Shown piece by piece: positions 35,371 to 42,602 of a stretch of 44,298 bases of DNA; the stretch's first letter is position 1, and each line of letters starts with the position of its first letter. A model generated the notes under the pieces. It saw nothing but the letters and a program-made list of their open reading frames with translations, was not told the origin of the DNA and searched no databases. The DNA is from Acidimicrobiaceae bacterium (GTDB taxonomy: Bacteria > Actinomycetota > Acidimicrobiia > Acidimicrobiales > Ilumatobacteraceae), in the NCBI GenBank assembly GCA_002698945.1, contig NZZV01000011.1, positions 1 through 44,298 on the forward strand, written 5' to 3'. Position numbers and translations under genes: made by a program.

Positions 35371-35498
35371 ATTTTGTGGAAGCGATCATGCAGTCATTGG
35401 GCCAGATCGCTGCCTCGGCGTGCTCGTCCGAATTTTGTGGAAGCGATCATGCCGACAGGAGGGACTGATCACTTCCACAGAATTCGCTTCTACAGATG
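35371..35498. repeat. Cluster of four related ~20-bp elements between trpF and amphi-Trp gene
   Basis: Two identical 21-bp direct copies (35371-35391, 35432-35452; core TTTTGTGGAAGCGATCAT) lie 61 bp apart. An inverted copy (35466-35484, core GATCACTTCCACAGAATT) pairs with the second copy to form a 19-bp hairpin with one wobble and one mismatch. A degenerate inverted copy (core TCGCTTCTACA, about 35485-35498) follows. They fill the 274-nt divergent gap and could be operators, a REP-like element or a mobile-element remnant. Confidence 0.75.
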
Positions 35499-35577
35499 CG
35501 AAGCCAGCGGGCACCCCTCCGGGCGGGCGGTTCGTTCGACCCTGGCGTCGTGGCGACGCGACGGACAGGATGGGGGC

Positions 35578-35793
35578 ATGGAGTTGTTCGAGATCGAAGA
35601 CGAGCGTCGGATGAAGCGCGAAGATGCCGCCAAGTGGCTGCACGCGCTCGCCGATTCGCTCGAACGTCACAATGAGGTCGAGGTCGTGCGGGAGGGCATC
35701 CGGACTCGTGTCGCTGTGCCCGACGAAGTGGACGTCGAACTCGAGATCGAGGTCGGCGACGAGAGCTCGATCGAGATCGAGATCAGCTGGTGA
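35578..35793 (+). CDS. Small amphi-Trp domain protein
   Basis: A 71-residue protein matching the amphi-Trp family pattern: an N-terminal strand ELFEIEDERRMKREDAAKWL, a helix ending LADSLERHNEVEVVREG, alternating acidic/hydrophobic strands VELEIEVGDESSIEIEI, and the terminal Trp that names the family. The function of the family is unknown. ATG 35578 is preceded by GGGGG and a CAGGAT hexamer. It lies on the plus strand between trpF (divergent) and trpC (convergent), splitting the trp genes. The name of the family has nothing to do with tryptophan synthesis, so co-location may be chance. Confidence 0.8.
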   Translation: MELFEIEDERRMKREDAAKWLHALADSLERHNEVEVVREGIRTRVAVPDEVDVELEIEVGDESSIEIEISW

Positions 35794-35812
35794 TCAGCTT
35801 CTGACCGAGCGT

Positions 35813-36586
35813 TCAGCGAATCATGGCGGCGATCGCTGCGGCTGGGTCGCTGCTGGTCACCAGGGTCTCACCGACCAGCACGGCGTCGAAGCCCGCGGCG
35901 TGCAACGCGTGCGCATCGTCGGCGTGGCGCACTCCCGATTCGGCGACCCGCACGACGGTGTCGGGGATGATCTTGCCGACCCGAACCGCGCGATCGTGGT
36001 CGACCTCGAAGGTGACGAGGTCGCGCTGGTTGACGCCGACGAGGGTCGCCTCGGCCGCCAGGGCGACCTCGAGTTCGGTCTCGTCGTGGATCTCGACCAG
36101 CACGTCGAGCCCGATGTCGGTGGCGAGCGCGTGTAGCTCCGCGAGTTCGGAGGGTGCGAGCGCGGCGGCGATCAGCAGCAGGCAGTCGGCGCCCATGATC
36201 CGGGCGTCGGCGACATCGTGGCTGCACACCGTGAAGTCCTTGCGGATCACCGGGAGCGAGCACGCCGTCCGCGCCGTCTGCAGGTCGGCGACCGAGCCGC
36301 CGAAGAAGTCGACGTCGGTCAGCACCGACAAGCACGCCGCTCCCCCGCGTTCGTACGTGCGGGCGATCTCGGCCGGGTCGAGGCCGGCGTTGAGGTCGCC
36401 CTTCGACGGGGACCGCCGCTTGATCTCGCTGATGACGGACAGCTTCGGTGAGGCCGCCAATGCATCCCGGAATCCGCGGGCCGGTGGCTGGTCACGCGCC
36501 TCGGACAGCAGGATGTCGAGTGACCGGCTGTCGGCCGCGGCGACCTCCCGGTGCCGTTCGAGGATCGCGTCGAGGTAGATCGCCAT
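35813..36586 (-). CDS. trpC: Indole-3-glycerol phosphate synthase
   Basis: TrpC makes indole-3-glycerol phosphate from CdRP, the TrpF product. The 257-residue barrel shows SVISEIKRRSPSKGDL (substrate-binding and catalytic Lys), the second catalytic segment LPVIRKDFTVCSHDV, LLIAAALAPSELAEL, NQRDLVTFEVD and the phosphate-binding ESGVRHADDAHAL and LVGETLV. It starts 9 nt after the glyS stop on the same strand, so it is probably transcribed with glyS rather than with trpFBA. It is convergent with the amphi-Trp gene. Confidence 0.96.
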   Translation of the reverse strand: MAIYLDAILERHREVAAADSRSLDILLSEARDQPPARGFRDALAASPKLSVISEIKRRSPSKGDLNAGLDPAEIARTYERGGAACLSVLTDVDFFGGSVADLQTARTACSLPVIRKDFTVCSHDVADARIMGADCLLLIAAALAPSELAELHALATDIGLDVLVEIHDETELEVALAAEATLVGVNQRDLVTFEVDHDRAVRVGKIIPDTVVRVAESGVRHADDAHALHAAGFDAVLVGETLVTSSDPAAAIAAMIR

Positions 36587-36595
36587 GGCGGCGGC

Positions 36596-37918
36596 TCAGA
36601 AGCCGAGCTTCTCGGTCAGCACCGTCATCAACTCGGCGATCGGGACGCGCACCTGCTCCATCGTGTCGCGGTCACGGACCGTGACCGCCTGGTCGTCCAG
36701 CGAGTCGAAGTCGACCGTGACGGCGAGCGGGGTGCCGATCTCGTCCTGGCGGCGGTACCGCTTGCCGATCGACTGGGTCTCGTCGTAGTCGACCATGTAG
36801 CGCTCGCCGACCATCTTGCGCACCTCGTGGGCGAGCGGGGTCAGCGTGTCCTTCTTCGACAGCGGCAGGACCGCCACCTTGTACGGGGCGAGGCGTGGGT
36901 GCAGACGGAGCACGGTCCGGACGTCGCTCTTGTCGCCGTCGCCGACCTCTTCCTCGTCGTAGGCCGCGAGGAGGAACGCCGCCATCGTGCGGGTGGCGCC
37001 GGCCGCGGGCTCGATCACGTAGGGGACGTAGCGCTCGTTCGTCTGTTGATCGAAGTAGTCGAGACGCTCGCCGGAGTGCTCCGAGTGCTGCTTGAGGTCG
37101 TAGTCGGTGCGCTGGGCGATGCCCTCGAGCTCGTCCCAGCCCCACGGGAACAGGAACTCGACATCGCTGGTGCCGGTCGAGTAGTGCGACAGCTCGTCGT
37201 CGTCGTGGGCCCGGACGCGGAGCAGGTCGGCGGGGATGCCATGGCGCACGTACCAGTCGAGTCGCTCGGCGCACCAGTACTCGTACCAGGACGGGCCCTC
37301 GGCCGGCGGCACGAAGAACTCGAGTTCCATCTGCTCGAACTCGCGGGTCCGGAAGATCCAGTTCTGCGGGGTGATCTCGTTGCGGAAGCTCTTGCCGACC
37401 TGGGCGATGCCGAACGGCGGCTTCTTGCGGGTGGTCTGGAGCACCTGCCCGAAGTTGGTGAACATGCCCTGGGCCGTCTCGGGACGCAGGTACGCGTCGG
37501 CGCCCGACCCCTCGACCGGCCCGGCCTGGGTCTTGAACATCAGGTTGAAGGCGCGTGCCTCGGTGAACGAGTTCTTCGCGCCGCACGACGGGCACACGTT
37601 CGGGTCGTCGAGCTTGTCTTCCCGGAAACGGTTCTTGCAGTTCGTGCAATCGACGAGCGGATCGGTGAAGTTGGCGAGGTGTCCCGACGCCTCCCAGACC
37701 TGGGGTGGGCCGAGGATCGCAGCGTCGATCAGGACGACGTCGTCGCGCTGCTGCACCATTGCGCGCACCCACGCGTCCTTGACGTTGCGGAGCAGGAGCG
37801 AGCCGAGCGGACCGTAGTCGTACGTGGACCGGAAACCGCCGTAGATCTCGGCGGACGGGTACACGAACCCGCGGCGCTTGCAGAGGTTGACGATCTGGTC
37901 GAGCTCGGTTGCCGGCAT
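36596..37918 (-). CDS. glyS: Glycyl-tRNA synthetase (dimeric type)
   Basis: This enzyme charges tRNA-Gly. The 440-residue, eukaryote/Gram-positive-type alpha2 enzyme (not the alpha2beta2 type) begins IVNLCKRRGFVYPSAEIYGG and has a zinc site Cys91/94/109/112 (CTNC, CPSC). It also has class II motif 2 (GKSFRNEITP with FRTREFEQMELEFF), motif 3 (EPAAGATRTMAAFL) and a C-terminal anticodon-binding domain (about 335-440). A TAGCCT -10 element lies 9 nt before ATG 37918. trpC follows at 9 nt, linking tryptophan synthesis to a housekeeping promoter. Confidence 0.96.
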   Translation of the reverse strand: MPATELDQIVNLCKRRGFVYPSAEIYGGFRSTYDYGPLGSLLLRNVKDAWVRAMVQQRDDVVLIDAAILGPPQVWEASGHLANFTDPLVDCTNCKNRFREDKLDDPNVCPSCGAKNSFTEARAFNLMFKTQAGPVEGSGADAYLRPETAQGMFTNFGQVLQTTRKKPPFGIAQVGKSFRNEITPQNWIFRTREFEQMELEFFVPPAEGPSWYEYWCAERLDWYVRHGIPADLLRVRAHDDDELSHYSTGTSDVEFLFPWGWDELEGIAQRTDYDLKQHSEHSGERLDYFDQQTNERYVPYVIEPAAGATRTMAAFLLAAYDEEEVGDGDKSDVRTVLRLHPRLAPYKVAVLPLSKKDTLTPLAHEVRKMVGERYMVDYDETQSIGKRYRRQDEIGTPLAVTVDFDSLDDQAVTVRDRDTMEQVRVPIAELMTVLTEKLGF

Positions 37919-37927
37919 AGGGCGACC

Positions 37928-37933
37928 AGGCTA
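37928..37933 (-). promoter_or_regulatory. glyS-trpC -10 element (TAGCCT)
   Basis: TAGCCT on the minus strand with 9 nt to the glyS ATG; the leader would be 2-3 nt at most. Confidence 0.5.
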
Positions 37934-38037
37934 CGGGCTGATCTCGGCGTCCGAGACGGCCGTTTCGGCGCCTCGCCGTCGTGGACCGGCAGCGGAACGG
38001 AACCCGGCCGGACGTTCGGATGCTGCCGTGACCGGGC

Positions 38038-38043
38038 GATACT
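38038..38043 (+). promoter_or_regulatory. selO -10-like element (GATACT)
   Basis: GATACT 6 nt before ATG 38050, with TTCGGA (38015-38020) as a possible -35 at 17-nt spacing. The first base deviates from TANNNT; predicted leaderless. Confidence 0.4.
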
Positions 38044-38049
38044 GGAGCC

Positions 38050-39531
38050 ATGTCGACCGCCGTCTCAGAACTCGAACTGACGAGCAGTTTCCGAGCGGCG
38101 CTGCCCGAACTCGGCGTCGACTGGGAAGCGACCGAGCTGCCCGATCCTCGGCTGGTGGCGTTCAACGACGCGCTCGCCGTCGAACTGGGTCTGACCGCGC
38201 TCCGCGACGACGTCGAGGTGCTCGCCGGCCAGCGCCTCCTGCCCGGATCGCATCCCATCGCGATGGCGTACGCCGGGCACCAGTTCGGCTCGTACAACCC
38301 CCAACTGGGCGATGGGCGTGCGCTCCTGCTCGGCGAGATCACGACCGCCGAGGGCCGGCTGGTCGATCTCCACCTGAAGGGTTCGGGGCGTACCCCGTTC
38401 GCGCGGGGTGGCGACGGGCGGGCGGCACTGGGTCCGATGCTGCGCGAGTTCGTCTTCGCCGAGGCGCTCCACGCGCTCGGCGTGCCCACCACCCGGGCCC
38501 TCGCCGTGATCACCACCGGCGATCGGGTGCACCGCGCCGGGGACGACGTCGGGGCGCTCCTCGTGCGGACCGCCGCCAGCCACCTGCGGGTCGGCACCTT
38601 CGAGTACGCAGCACGGCTCCCCGACCGGTCGGCGCTCCGACGGCTCACCGACCACGCGATCGAACGTCACCATCCCGACGCGGCCGACACCGAGGAACCG
38701 GCACTCGGCCTGCTCGACGCGGTCGTCGGCGCGCAGGCCGAACTCATCGCGAGGTGGATGCTGATCGGCTTCGTCCACGGCGTCATGAACACCGACAACA
38801 CCACGATCTCGGGCGAGACGATCGACTACGGACCGTGCGCATTCATGAACCGGTTCGATCCCGACACCGTGTTCTCCTCGATCGACCACGGCGGCCGATA
38901 CCGGTACGCGCACCAGCCCTCGATCGCCGAGTGGAACCTCACCCGCCTCGCCGAGTCGCTGCTCCCCCTGCTCGTCGTCGAGGATCGGTCGAACCTCGAC
39001 GAGTCGGTCGCCCGGGTCCGGGCCGTGCTCGAGACGTTCATGCCTCGGTTCCGCAGCGCCTGGGAACGCGGGATGCGCGCCAAGCTCGGTCTCGTCGAGG
39101 ATCGTCCCGACGACGGCCGGCTGTTCGACGATCTCGTCACGGCGATGCGCGACGACCGGGCCGATCTCACCCTCACGTTCCGGATGCTCGGCGACGAACT
39201 CCGTCGCGACGCTCAGCTCGTGTCCGCACCTGTCGATCACGGCGACGCCGTCGCCGCCTGGGTGCCGCGTTGGCGCGAGCGCCTGACGGCGGAAGCTCGC
39301 GACACGAGCGAGGTGGTCGCCGCAATGGACGCCGTCAACCCGGTCTACGTGCCCCGCAACCACCTGGTCGAGGAGGCACTCGATGCCGCGGCCGACGGCG
39401 ATCTCGACCCGTTCCGCGAACTGCTGAGCGTCGTCACCGACCCCTTCACGCCGCGACCCGGCGCCGAGCGCTACGCCCTCCCCGCCCCCGACGAGTTCGA
39501 CCGCACCTACCAAACGTTCTGCGGCACCTGA
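38050..39531 (+). CDS. selO: SelO-family protein adenylyltransferase (pseudokinase)
   Basis: SelO/YdiU proteins have a kinase fold with flipped ATP and transfer AMP to protein hydroxyls; the E. coli enzyme is linked to redox stress. The 493-residue product has AYAGHQFGSYNPQLGDGRA, the ATP-site Lys110 in LHLKGSGRTPFARGGDGRA, HGVMNTDNTTISGETIDYGP (catalytic-loop and metal region) and VNPVYVPRNHLVEEAL. The conserved Cys third from the end (FCGT) is kept. In E. coli the last Cys pairs with an internal one in an ICNHSD segment; here that segment reads FSSIDHG, while a Cys appears nearby in DYGPCAFMN. ATG 38050 is divergent from glyS. Confidence 0.93.
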   Translation: MSTAVSELELTSSFRAALPELGVDWEATELPDPRLVAFNDALAVELGLTALRDDVEVLAGQRLLPGSHPIAMAYAGHQFGSYNPQLGDGRALLLGEITTAEGRLVDLHLKGSGRTPFARGGDGRAALGPMLREFVFAEALHALGVPTTRALAVITTGDRVHRAGDDVGALLVRTAASHLRVGTFEYAARLPDRSALRRLTDHAIERHHPDAADTEEPALGLLDAVVGAQAELIARWMLIGFVHGVMNTDNTTISGETIDYGPCAFMNRFDPDTVFSSIDHGGRYRYAHQPSIAEWNLTRLAESLLPLLVVEDRSNLDESVARVRAVLETFMPRFRSAWERGMRAKLGLVEDRPDDGRLFDDLVTAMRDDRADLTLTFRMLGDELRRDAQLVSAPVDHGDAVAAWVPRWRERLTAEARDTSEVVAAMDAVNPVYVPRNHLVEEALDAAADGDLDPFRELLSVVTDPFTPRPGAERYALPAPDEFDRTYQTFCGT

Positions 39532-39612
39532 CCAGAAGGGGTCAGGCACCTTCTGGTCGGACTGGGTTGGTCAGCTCACCCGTGGATATCAGAAGGTGCC
39601 TGACGCCTTCTG
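39530..39612. repeat. Inverted pair of REP-like hairpins between selO and the next gene
   Basis: Unit 1 (39530-39558) is a perfect 10-bp hairpin, GACCAGAAGG / CCTTCTGGTC, that overlaps the selO stop codon. Unit 2 (39590-39612) is a 7-bp hairpin CAGAAGG / CCTTCTG. The two 23-nt cores are reverse complements at 22 of 23 positions, including the loops (GGTCAGGCA versus TGCCTGACG). This is the layout of a BIME-type REP pair. It may also act as the selO terminator. Confidence 0.8.
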
Positions 39613-39630
39613 GCGCGCGAGACTGAGCCG

Positions 39631-40110
39631 ATGAGTTCGCTCACCGACGTCGCACCCGCCTTCATCGAGACCGCCCACCGGATCGTGTGGGCCACCGTCG
39701 CCACGGTCGACACCGACGGACGTCCCCGCTCTCGAATCCTGCACCCGATCTGGGAGTTCGACGGCGAACGTCTGGTCGGCTGGATCGGCACCGGTCCGAC
39801 CCCGGTCAAGATCGCCCACTTGGAACGAACCCCGTTCGTGTCGGTGAACTACTGGGACCCCACCCAGGACATCGCCACCGCCGAGTGCCACGCCGAGTTG
39901 GTCGACGACGACGACACGTGCACCCGAGTCTGGAATCTGCTGAAGGACGGTCCCGAGCCGGTCGGTTATGACCCCGCGATCATTCCGGTGTGGAGCAGCC
40001 CGACCGACGACACGTTCGTCGCCATGCGGCTCGACCCGTGGCGCCTGCGCGTCTTCCCTGGCTCGATGCTCCTCGAAGGCACCGGCAACGTCCTCGACTG
40101 GCACGCCTGA
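39631..40110 (+). CDS. Pyridoxamine 5'-phosphate oxidase-like split-barrel protein
   Basis: A 159-residue protein with the FMN/F420-binding split barrel pattern: AHRIVWATVATVDTDGRPRS, the HPIWEFDGERLVGWIGTG strand pair, KIAHLERTPFVSVNYWDP and a C-terminal WRLRVFPGSMLLEG. Family members include pyridoxamine-phosphate oxidases, F420-dependent reductases and general-stress flavoproteins; the cofactor and substrate cannot be decided here. ATG 39631 is preceded by the hexamer GAGACT at 6 nt. It lies right after the REP-like pair. Confidence 0.82.
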   Translation: MSSLTDVAPAFIETAHRIVWATVATVDTDGRPRSRILHPIWEFDGERLVGWIGTGPTPVKIAHLERTPFVSVNYWDPTQDIATAECHAELVDDDDTCTRVWNLLKDGPEPVGYDPAIIPVWSSPTDDTFVAMRLDPWRLRVFPGSMLLEGTGNVLDWHA

Positions 40111-40229
40111 GACGGCGCGGCCGCCCGCCTGCCACGTAGGTCGGACGGGCATCGCTCCGCGTTCGCGGGCCGCACCCCGATCGTCGGGTCGGAGTTGCCC
40201 GTTCCTGTGCGCTGTGGTCAGATCAGTCG

Positions 40230-40835
40230 GTGAGTCGTTCGGTCGTTGTCGGCGCAGTGATTGCTGCGGTCCTCGGATTGATCCTGTGGGCAGTGCGATC
40301 GAACGCCGACCGCAACCGGATCGGCCACGACAGCATCGTCATGCTCGGCGACAGCATCACAGCGGAAGGAGAATGGGGGCGGTTGCTGCCCGACCAGCCG
40401 CTCGTCAACGAGGGCCATCCGGGATTCACGACCGCGCAACTCGTCGCCGTCGCGGAGCGAGTGGCCGCCGCAGACCCAGCGGCCGTGATCATCCTCACGG
40501 GCACGAACGACATCCGGGACGATCATCCGCCGACATGGACGCGAGAACACCTCGAACTCCTGGTGGATCGGCTCGAGAATGGGTCCGAGGCGACGATCGT
40601 CGTCCAAACGGTCCTGCCACGGGCCGATCGATCCGATGCGGTTCGCCACGTGAACGCCGAAGTCCGCGATCTCGCCGAGCAGAGGGATCTCCGTCTGCTC
40701 GATCTGTACGAGACGTTCGACGACGGCACCGGAGCGCTGCGCCCTCACGAGACCTACGACGGCCTGCACCTCACCGTGGACGGCTACGAACGCTGGGCGA
40801 ACGAACTCGAACCGGTCCTCGAAGATCTCGGCTGA
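40230..40835 (+). CDS. Membrane-anchored SGNH/GDSL-family hydrolase
   Basis: A 201-residue protein with an N-terminal hydrophobic anchor (about residues 5-22, VVVGAVIAAVLGLILWAV) followed by an SGNH hydrolase domain outside the membrane. Block I is MLGDSITAEGEW with nucleophile Ser42; the Gly block is NEGHPGFTT; block III is ILTGTNDIRDD with Asn; block V is YDGLHLTVDGYERW with the Asp-His pair. Such enzymes act as lipases, esterases or deacetylases on lipids or polysaccharides; the substrate is unknown. GTG 40230 begins directly at the anchor. tRNA-Val follows 44 nt downstream. Confidence 0.85.
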   Translation: MSRSVVVGAVIAAVLGLILWAVRSNADRNRIGHDSIVMLGDSITAEGEWGRLLPDQPLVNEGHPGFTTAQLVAVAERVAAADPAAVIILTGTNDIRDDHPPTWTREHLELLVDRLENGSEATIVVQTVLPRADRSDAVRHVNAEVRDLAEQRDLRLLDLYETFDDGTGALRPHETYDGLHLTVDGYERWANELEPVLEDLG

Positions 40836-40863
40836 TGCCGCTCAGGGTCGCGCGTGCCACCGC

Positions 40864-40869
40864 TAGGCT
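40864..40869 (+). promoter_or_regulatory. -10 element (TAGGCT) of tRNA-Val
   Basis: TAGGCT with 10 nt to the tRNA 5' end; same geometry as the CAA tRNA at 26396-26401. No clear -35. Confidence 0.45.
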
Positions 40870-40879
40870 CTCCCGCTCC

Positions 40880-40953
40880 GGGCGTTTAGCTCAGTCGGCT
40901 AGAGCGCTTCCCTTACAAGGAAGATGTCGGGGGTTCGAGTCCCTCAACGCCCA
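40880..40953 (+). tRNA. tRNA-Val(TAC)
   Basis: A 74-nt cloverleaf: acceptor GGGCGTT/AACGCCC, D arm GCTC-AGTCGGCTA-GAGC, anticodon stem CTTCC/GGAAG with loop CTTACAA (anticodon TAC at 40914-40916, reading GUA), 5-nt variable loop ATGTC, T arm GGGGG-TTCGAGT-CCCTC with one G-U, and discriminator A. CCA is not encoded. All stems are complete, so it should be functional. Confidence 0.95.
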
Positions 40954-40988
40954 CTCCACTCCACTCGCTGCGCTCGCTCCGTGGGCGT
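40947..40988 (+). terminator. Inverted repeat sharing the tRNA-Val 3' acceptor strand
   Basis: ACGCCCAC (40947-40954) pairs perfectly with GTGGGCGT (40981-40988); the loop holds CTCGCTGCGCTCGC-type short repeats. It may act as a terminator that competes with acceptor-stem pairing. The remaining 41-41.12 kb stretch contains nothing else I can identify. Confidence 0.4.
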
Positions 40989-41120
40989 CGACGCCGCCGT
41001 GTCCATCGGCGTTCAAGTACCACGCAGGCTTCCTGGCCGGTGCGTGCTGCCGTAACTGGGCTGTCGATGTTCCTCACGGACGCTTGGGTGTCCGGCTCGG
41101 GTGGCTCCCGCTGATGTCCG

Positions 41121-41126
41121 TAGCAT
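41121..41126 (+). promoter_or_regulatory. -10 element (TAGCAT) of GFA-family gene, leaderless
   Basis: TAGCAT with 6 nt to ATG 41133; transcription predicted at the start codon. Confidence 0.5.
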
Positions 41127-41132
41127 CGGCAC

Positions 41133-41531
41133 ATGACGCAGACCGGACGATGCCTGTGCGGCGAGGTGACCTACGAGATCGAGGGCGACGTGATGGCGGT
41201 GGCAGTGTGCCACTGCGACCACTGTCAACGACAGAGCGGTGGCGCGTTCTCCACCAACCTCGTGATCCAGCCCGACCAGTTCCGGGTCAGCGGCGACCTG
41301 TCGGTCTACGAGGACCGTGGCCGAACCGGTGACGCCGTCTACGTACTCCGCAAGTTCTGCGGCACCTGCGGTTCGCCCATCGTCTCGGAACTGACCGGCC
41401 CCGGCATCCTCGCCGTCAAGGCCGGAACCCTCGACGATCGCTCCGGTGTCCAGCCGGTCGTGCAGGTGTGGCACGAGGAGCGGCAACCGTGGGTCGTCAT
41501 GCCCGAGATGGCGACCGTCGAGCAGGAGTAG
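41133..41531 (+). CDS. GFA (glutathione-dependent formaldehyde-activating)/CENP-V-like zinc protein
   Basis: A 132-residue protein with the seven zinc-ligand cysteines of the GFA fold: Cys7 and Cys9 (RCLCGEV), Cys26, Cys28 and Cys31 (VCHCDHC), and Cys76 and Cys79 (FCGTCGSPI). The best-studied member, Gfa of Paracoccus, is named for S-hydroxymethyl-glutathione formation, but most homologues have no proven substrate, and Actinobacteria usually use mycothiol rather than glutathione. The leaderless promoter supports ATG 41133. A hairpin terminator follows at 41545. Confidence 0.88.
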   Translation: MTQTGRCLCGEVTYEIEGDVMAVAVCHCDHCQRQSGGAFSTNLVIQPDQFRVSGDLSVYEDRGRTGDAVYVLRKFCGTCGSPIVSELTGPGILAVKAGTLDDRSGVQPVVQVWHEERQPWVVMPEMATVEQE

Positions 41532-41544
41532 ACGGTCCGAGCGT

Positions 41545-41578
41545 CGGGTGACGCCAGCACCTCACGACTCGTCACCCG
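41545..41578 (+). terminator. Hairpin after GFA-family gene
   Basis: A perfect 9-bp inverted repeat, CGGGTGACG (41545-41553) and CGTCACCCG (41570-41578), with a 16-nt loop, 13 nt after the stop codon. No U-tract. Confidence 0.5.
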
Positions 41579-41641
41579 GTTCGGCCAGAGCGTCACCGAC
41601 GCTTCTGATCGCATCCTGCTCGCGCCGTCCTGTCGGATCGG

Positions 41642-41647
41642 TAGCGT
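41642..41647 (+). promoter_or_regulatory. -10 element (TAGCGT) of lipoprotein-malQ operon, leaderless
   Basis: TAGCGT with 7 nt to ATG 41655; the hexamer is the same as that of the GGCT-like gene. Confidence 0.5.
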
Positions 41648-41654
41648 CGCCGTC

Positions 41655-42602
41655 ATGCGACCACTCCGCTGGTGCGCCCTTGCCCTCGTGCTGACGGCCT
41701 GCGCCTCCGAAACGACGTCCGACTCGACGACCGACGACACGACCACGAACACGGCCCCGACACCTCCGACCACGACGACGGTCGACTCGTTCCCGACGAG
41801 CACGACGACAGCGACGACGGCGCCGGGCACCAGTGTTCCCCCGCCGACGATCTCGTCGACCGCGCCCGCCACGACCGCTCCCGCCACGACGAGCACGGCG
41901 GTCGATCCCAGGTTCGAGCCGCTCGTCGGGCGATGGGCGCACTACGACGTGGTGGCCTACGAGGACGGCACCCTCAAGACCCTCATCATCAGCTACGGCT
42001 TCAACGACTTCGACGTCGCCGATGGTCAGTTGATCGACCAGGGCTCGTTCTGCTTCTCGGAGCAACGCACCGACCAGCCGATCGAGACCTCGCTGTCGGA
42101 CGCGGCGACCCAGGCCATCGAACCGCCTCCGACGCCGGTCACCGTCGAGGAGATCGACGACACCCTGCGAATCACGCGCCTGCCGACGCCGACTCCCGTC
42201 GGGATCGAACTCGCCGACCCGGCCAACGAGCCACTCCCCGACGACCCGGACGATCCCCGCATCGTCGACGACGACGGTGACGGCAAGCCGGGGATCACCG
42301 TGAACATCCGGGTCAGCGACGAACTGACCGGTGAGCTCTACATCGCCCGCCGCGAGATCTTCGCCTACGAGGCCTACCTGGTCGATCAGGACACACTGCA
42401 GGGCACCGTGACCGACGACTCCGAACAACTGGTGATCGGCGCCAGTGACCCGGTGTTCGACATGGCCACGGAGTGGGTGCAGTACCCCGATCCGGCCCGC
42501 AACCCGATCATCTTGAAGCGAGTCGACGCCGACTGGGACTGCGATCGACTCGCCGCCGAGCGGGACCAACTGTTCCCGCCGACCCCGGAGGTCGACTGGT
42601 GA
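41655..42602 (+). CDS. Secreted lipoprotein with Thr/Pro-rich linker, coupled to malQ
   Basis: A 315-residue predicted lipoprotein of unknown function. The signal peptide MRPLRWCALALVLTAC ends in a lipobox with Cys16. Residues about 17-85 are a Thr/Pro/Ser/Asp linker (TTTTV, TTTATTAPG, TTAPATTST), probably flexible and cell-wall-spanning. The mature domain (about 88-315) is acidic and beta-rich, beginning FEPLVGRWAHYDVVAYEDG. It contains an EF-hand-like Asp loop, DDDGDGKPG, that may bind Ca2+. Its stop overlaps the malQ start (GTGA), an unusual coupling of a surface protein with a cytoplasmic glucanotransferase. No family is recognised. Confidence 0.8.
   Translation: MRPLRWCALALVLTACASETTSDSTTDDTTTNTAPTPPTTTTVDSFPTSTTTATTAPGTSVPPPTISSTAPATTAPATTSTAVDPRFEPLVGRWAHYDVVAYEDGTLKTLIISYGFNDFDVADGQLIDQGSFCFSEQRTDQPIETSLSDAATQAIEPPPTPVTVEEIDDTLRITRLPTPTPVGIELADPANEPLPDDPDDPRIVDDDGDGKPGITVNIRVSDELTGELYIARREIFAYEAYLVDQDTLQGTVTDDSEQLVIGASDPVFDMATEWVQYPDPARNPIILKRVDADWDCDRLAAERDQLFPPTPEVDW

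Noticed and set aside
35371-35498. Replication-origin-like DnaA box cluster
   Set aside because: The TCCACA-containing cores match only 7/9 of a DnaA box, spacing is irregular, and no dnaA, dnaN or AT-rich unwinding element is nearby.
41000-41120. Possible gene remnant after tRNA-Val
   Set aside because: The frame that runs through tRNA-Val into this stretch contains translated tRNA sequence and has no start, domain or family pattern; I see nothing definite here, and no attachment-site duplication of the tRNA end apart from the short inverted repeat.
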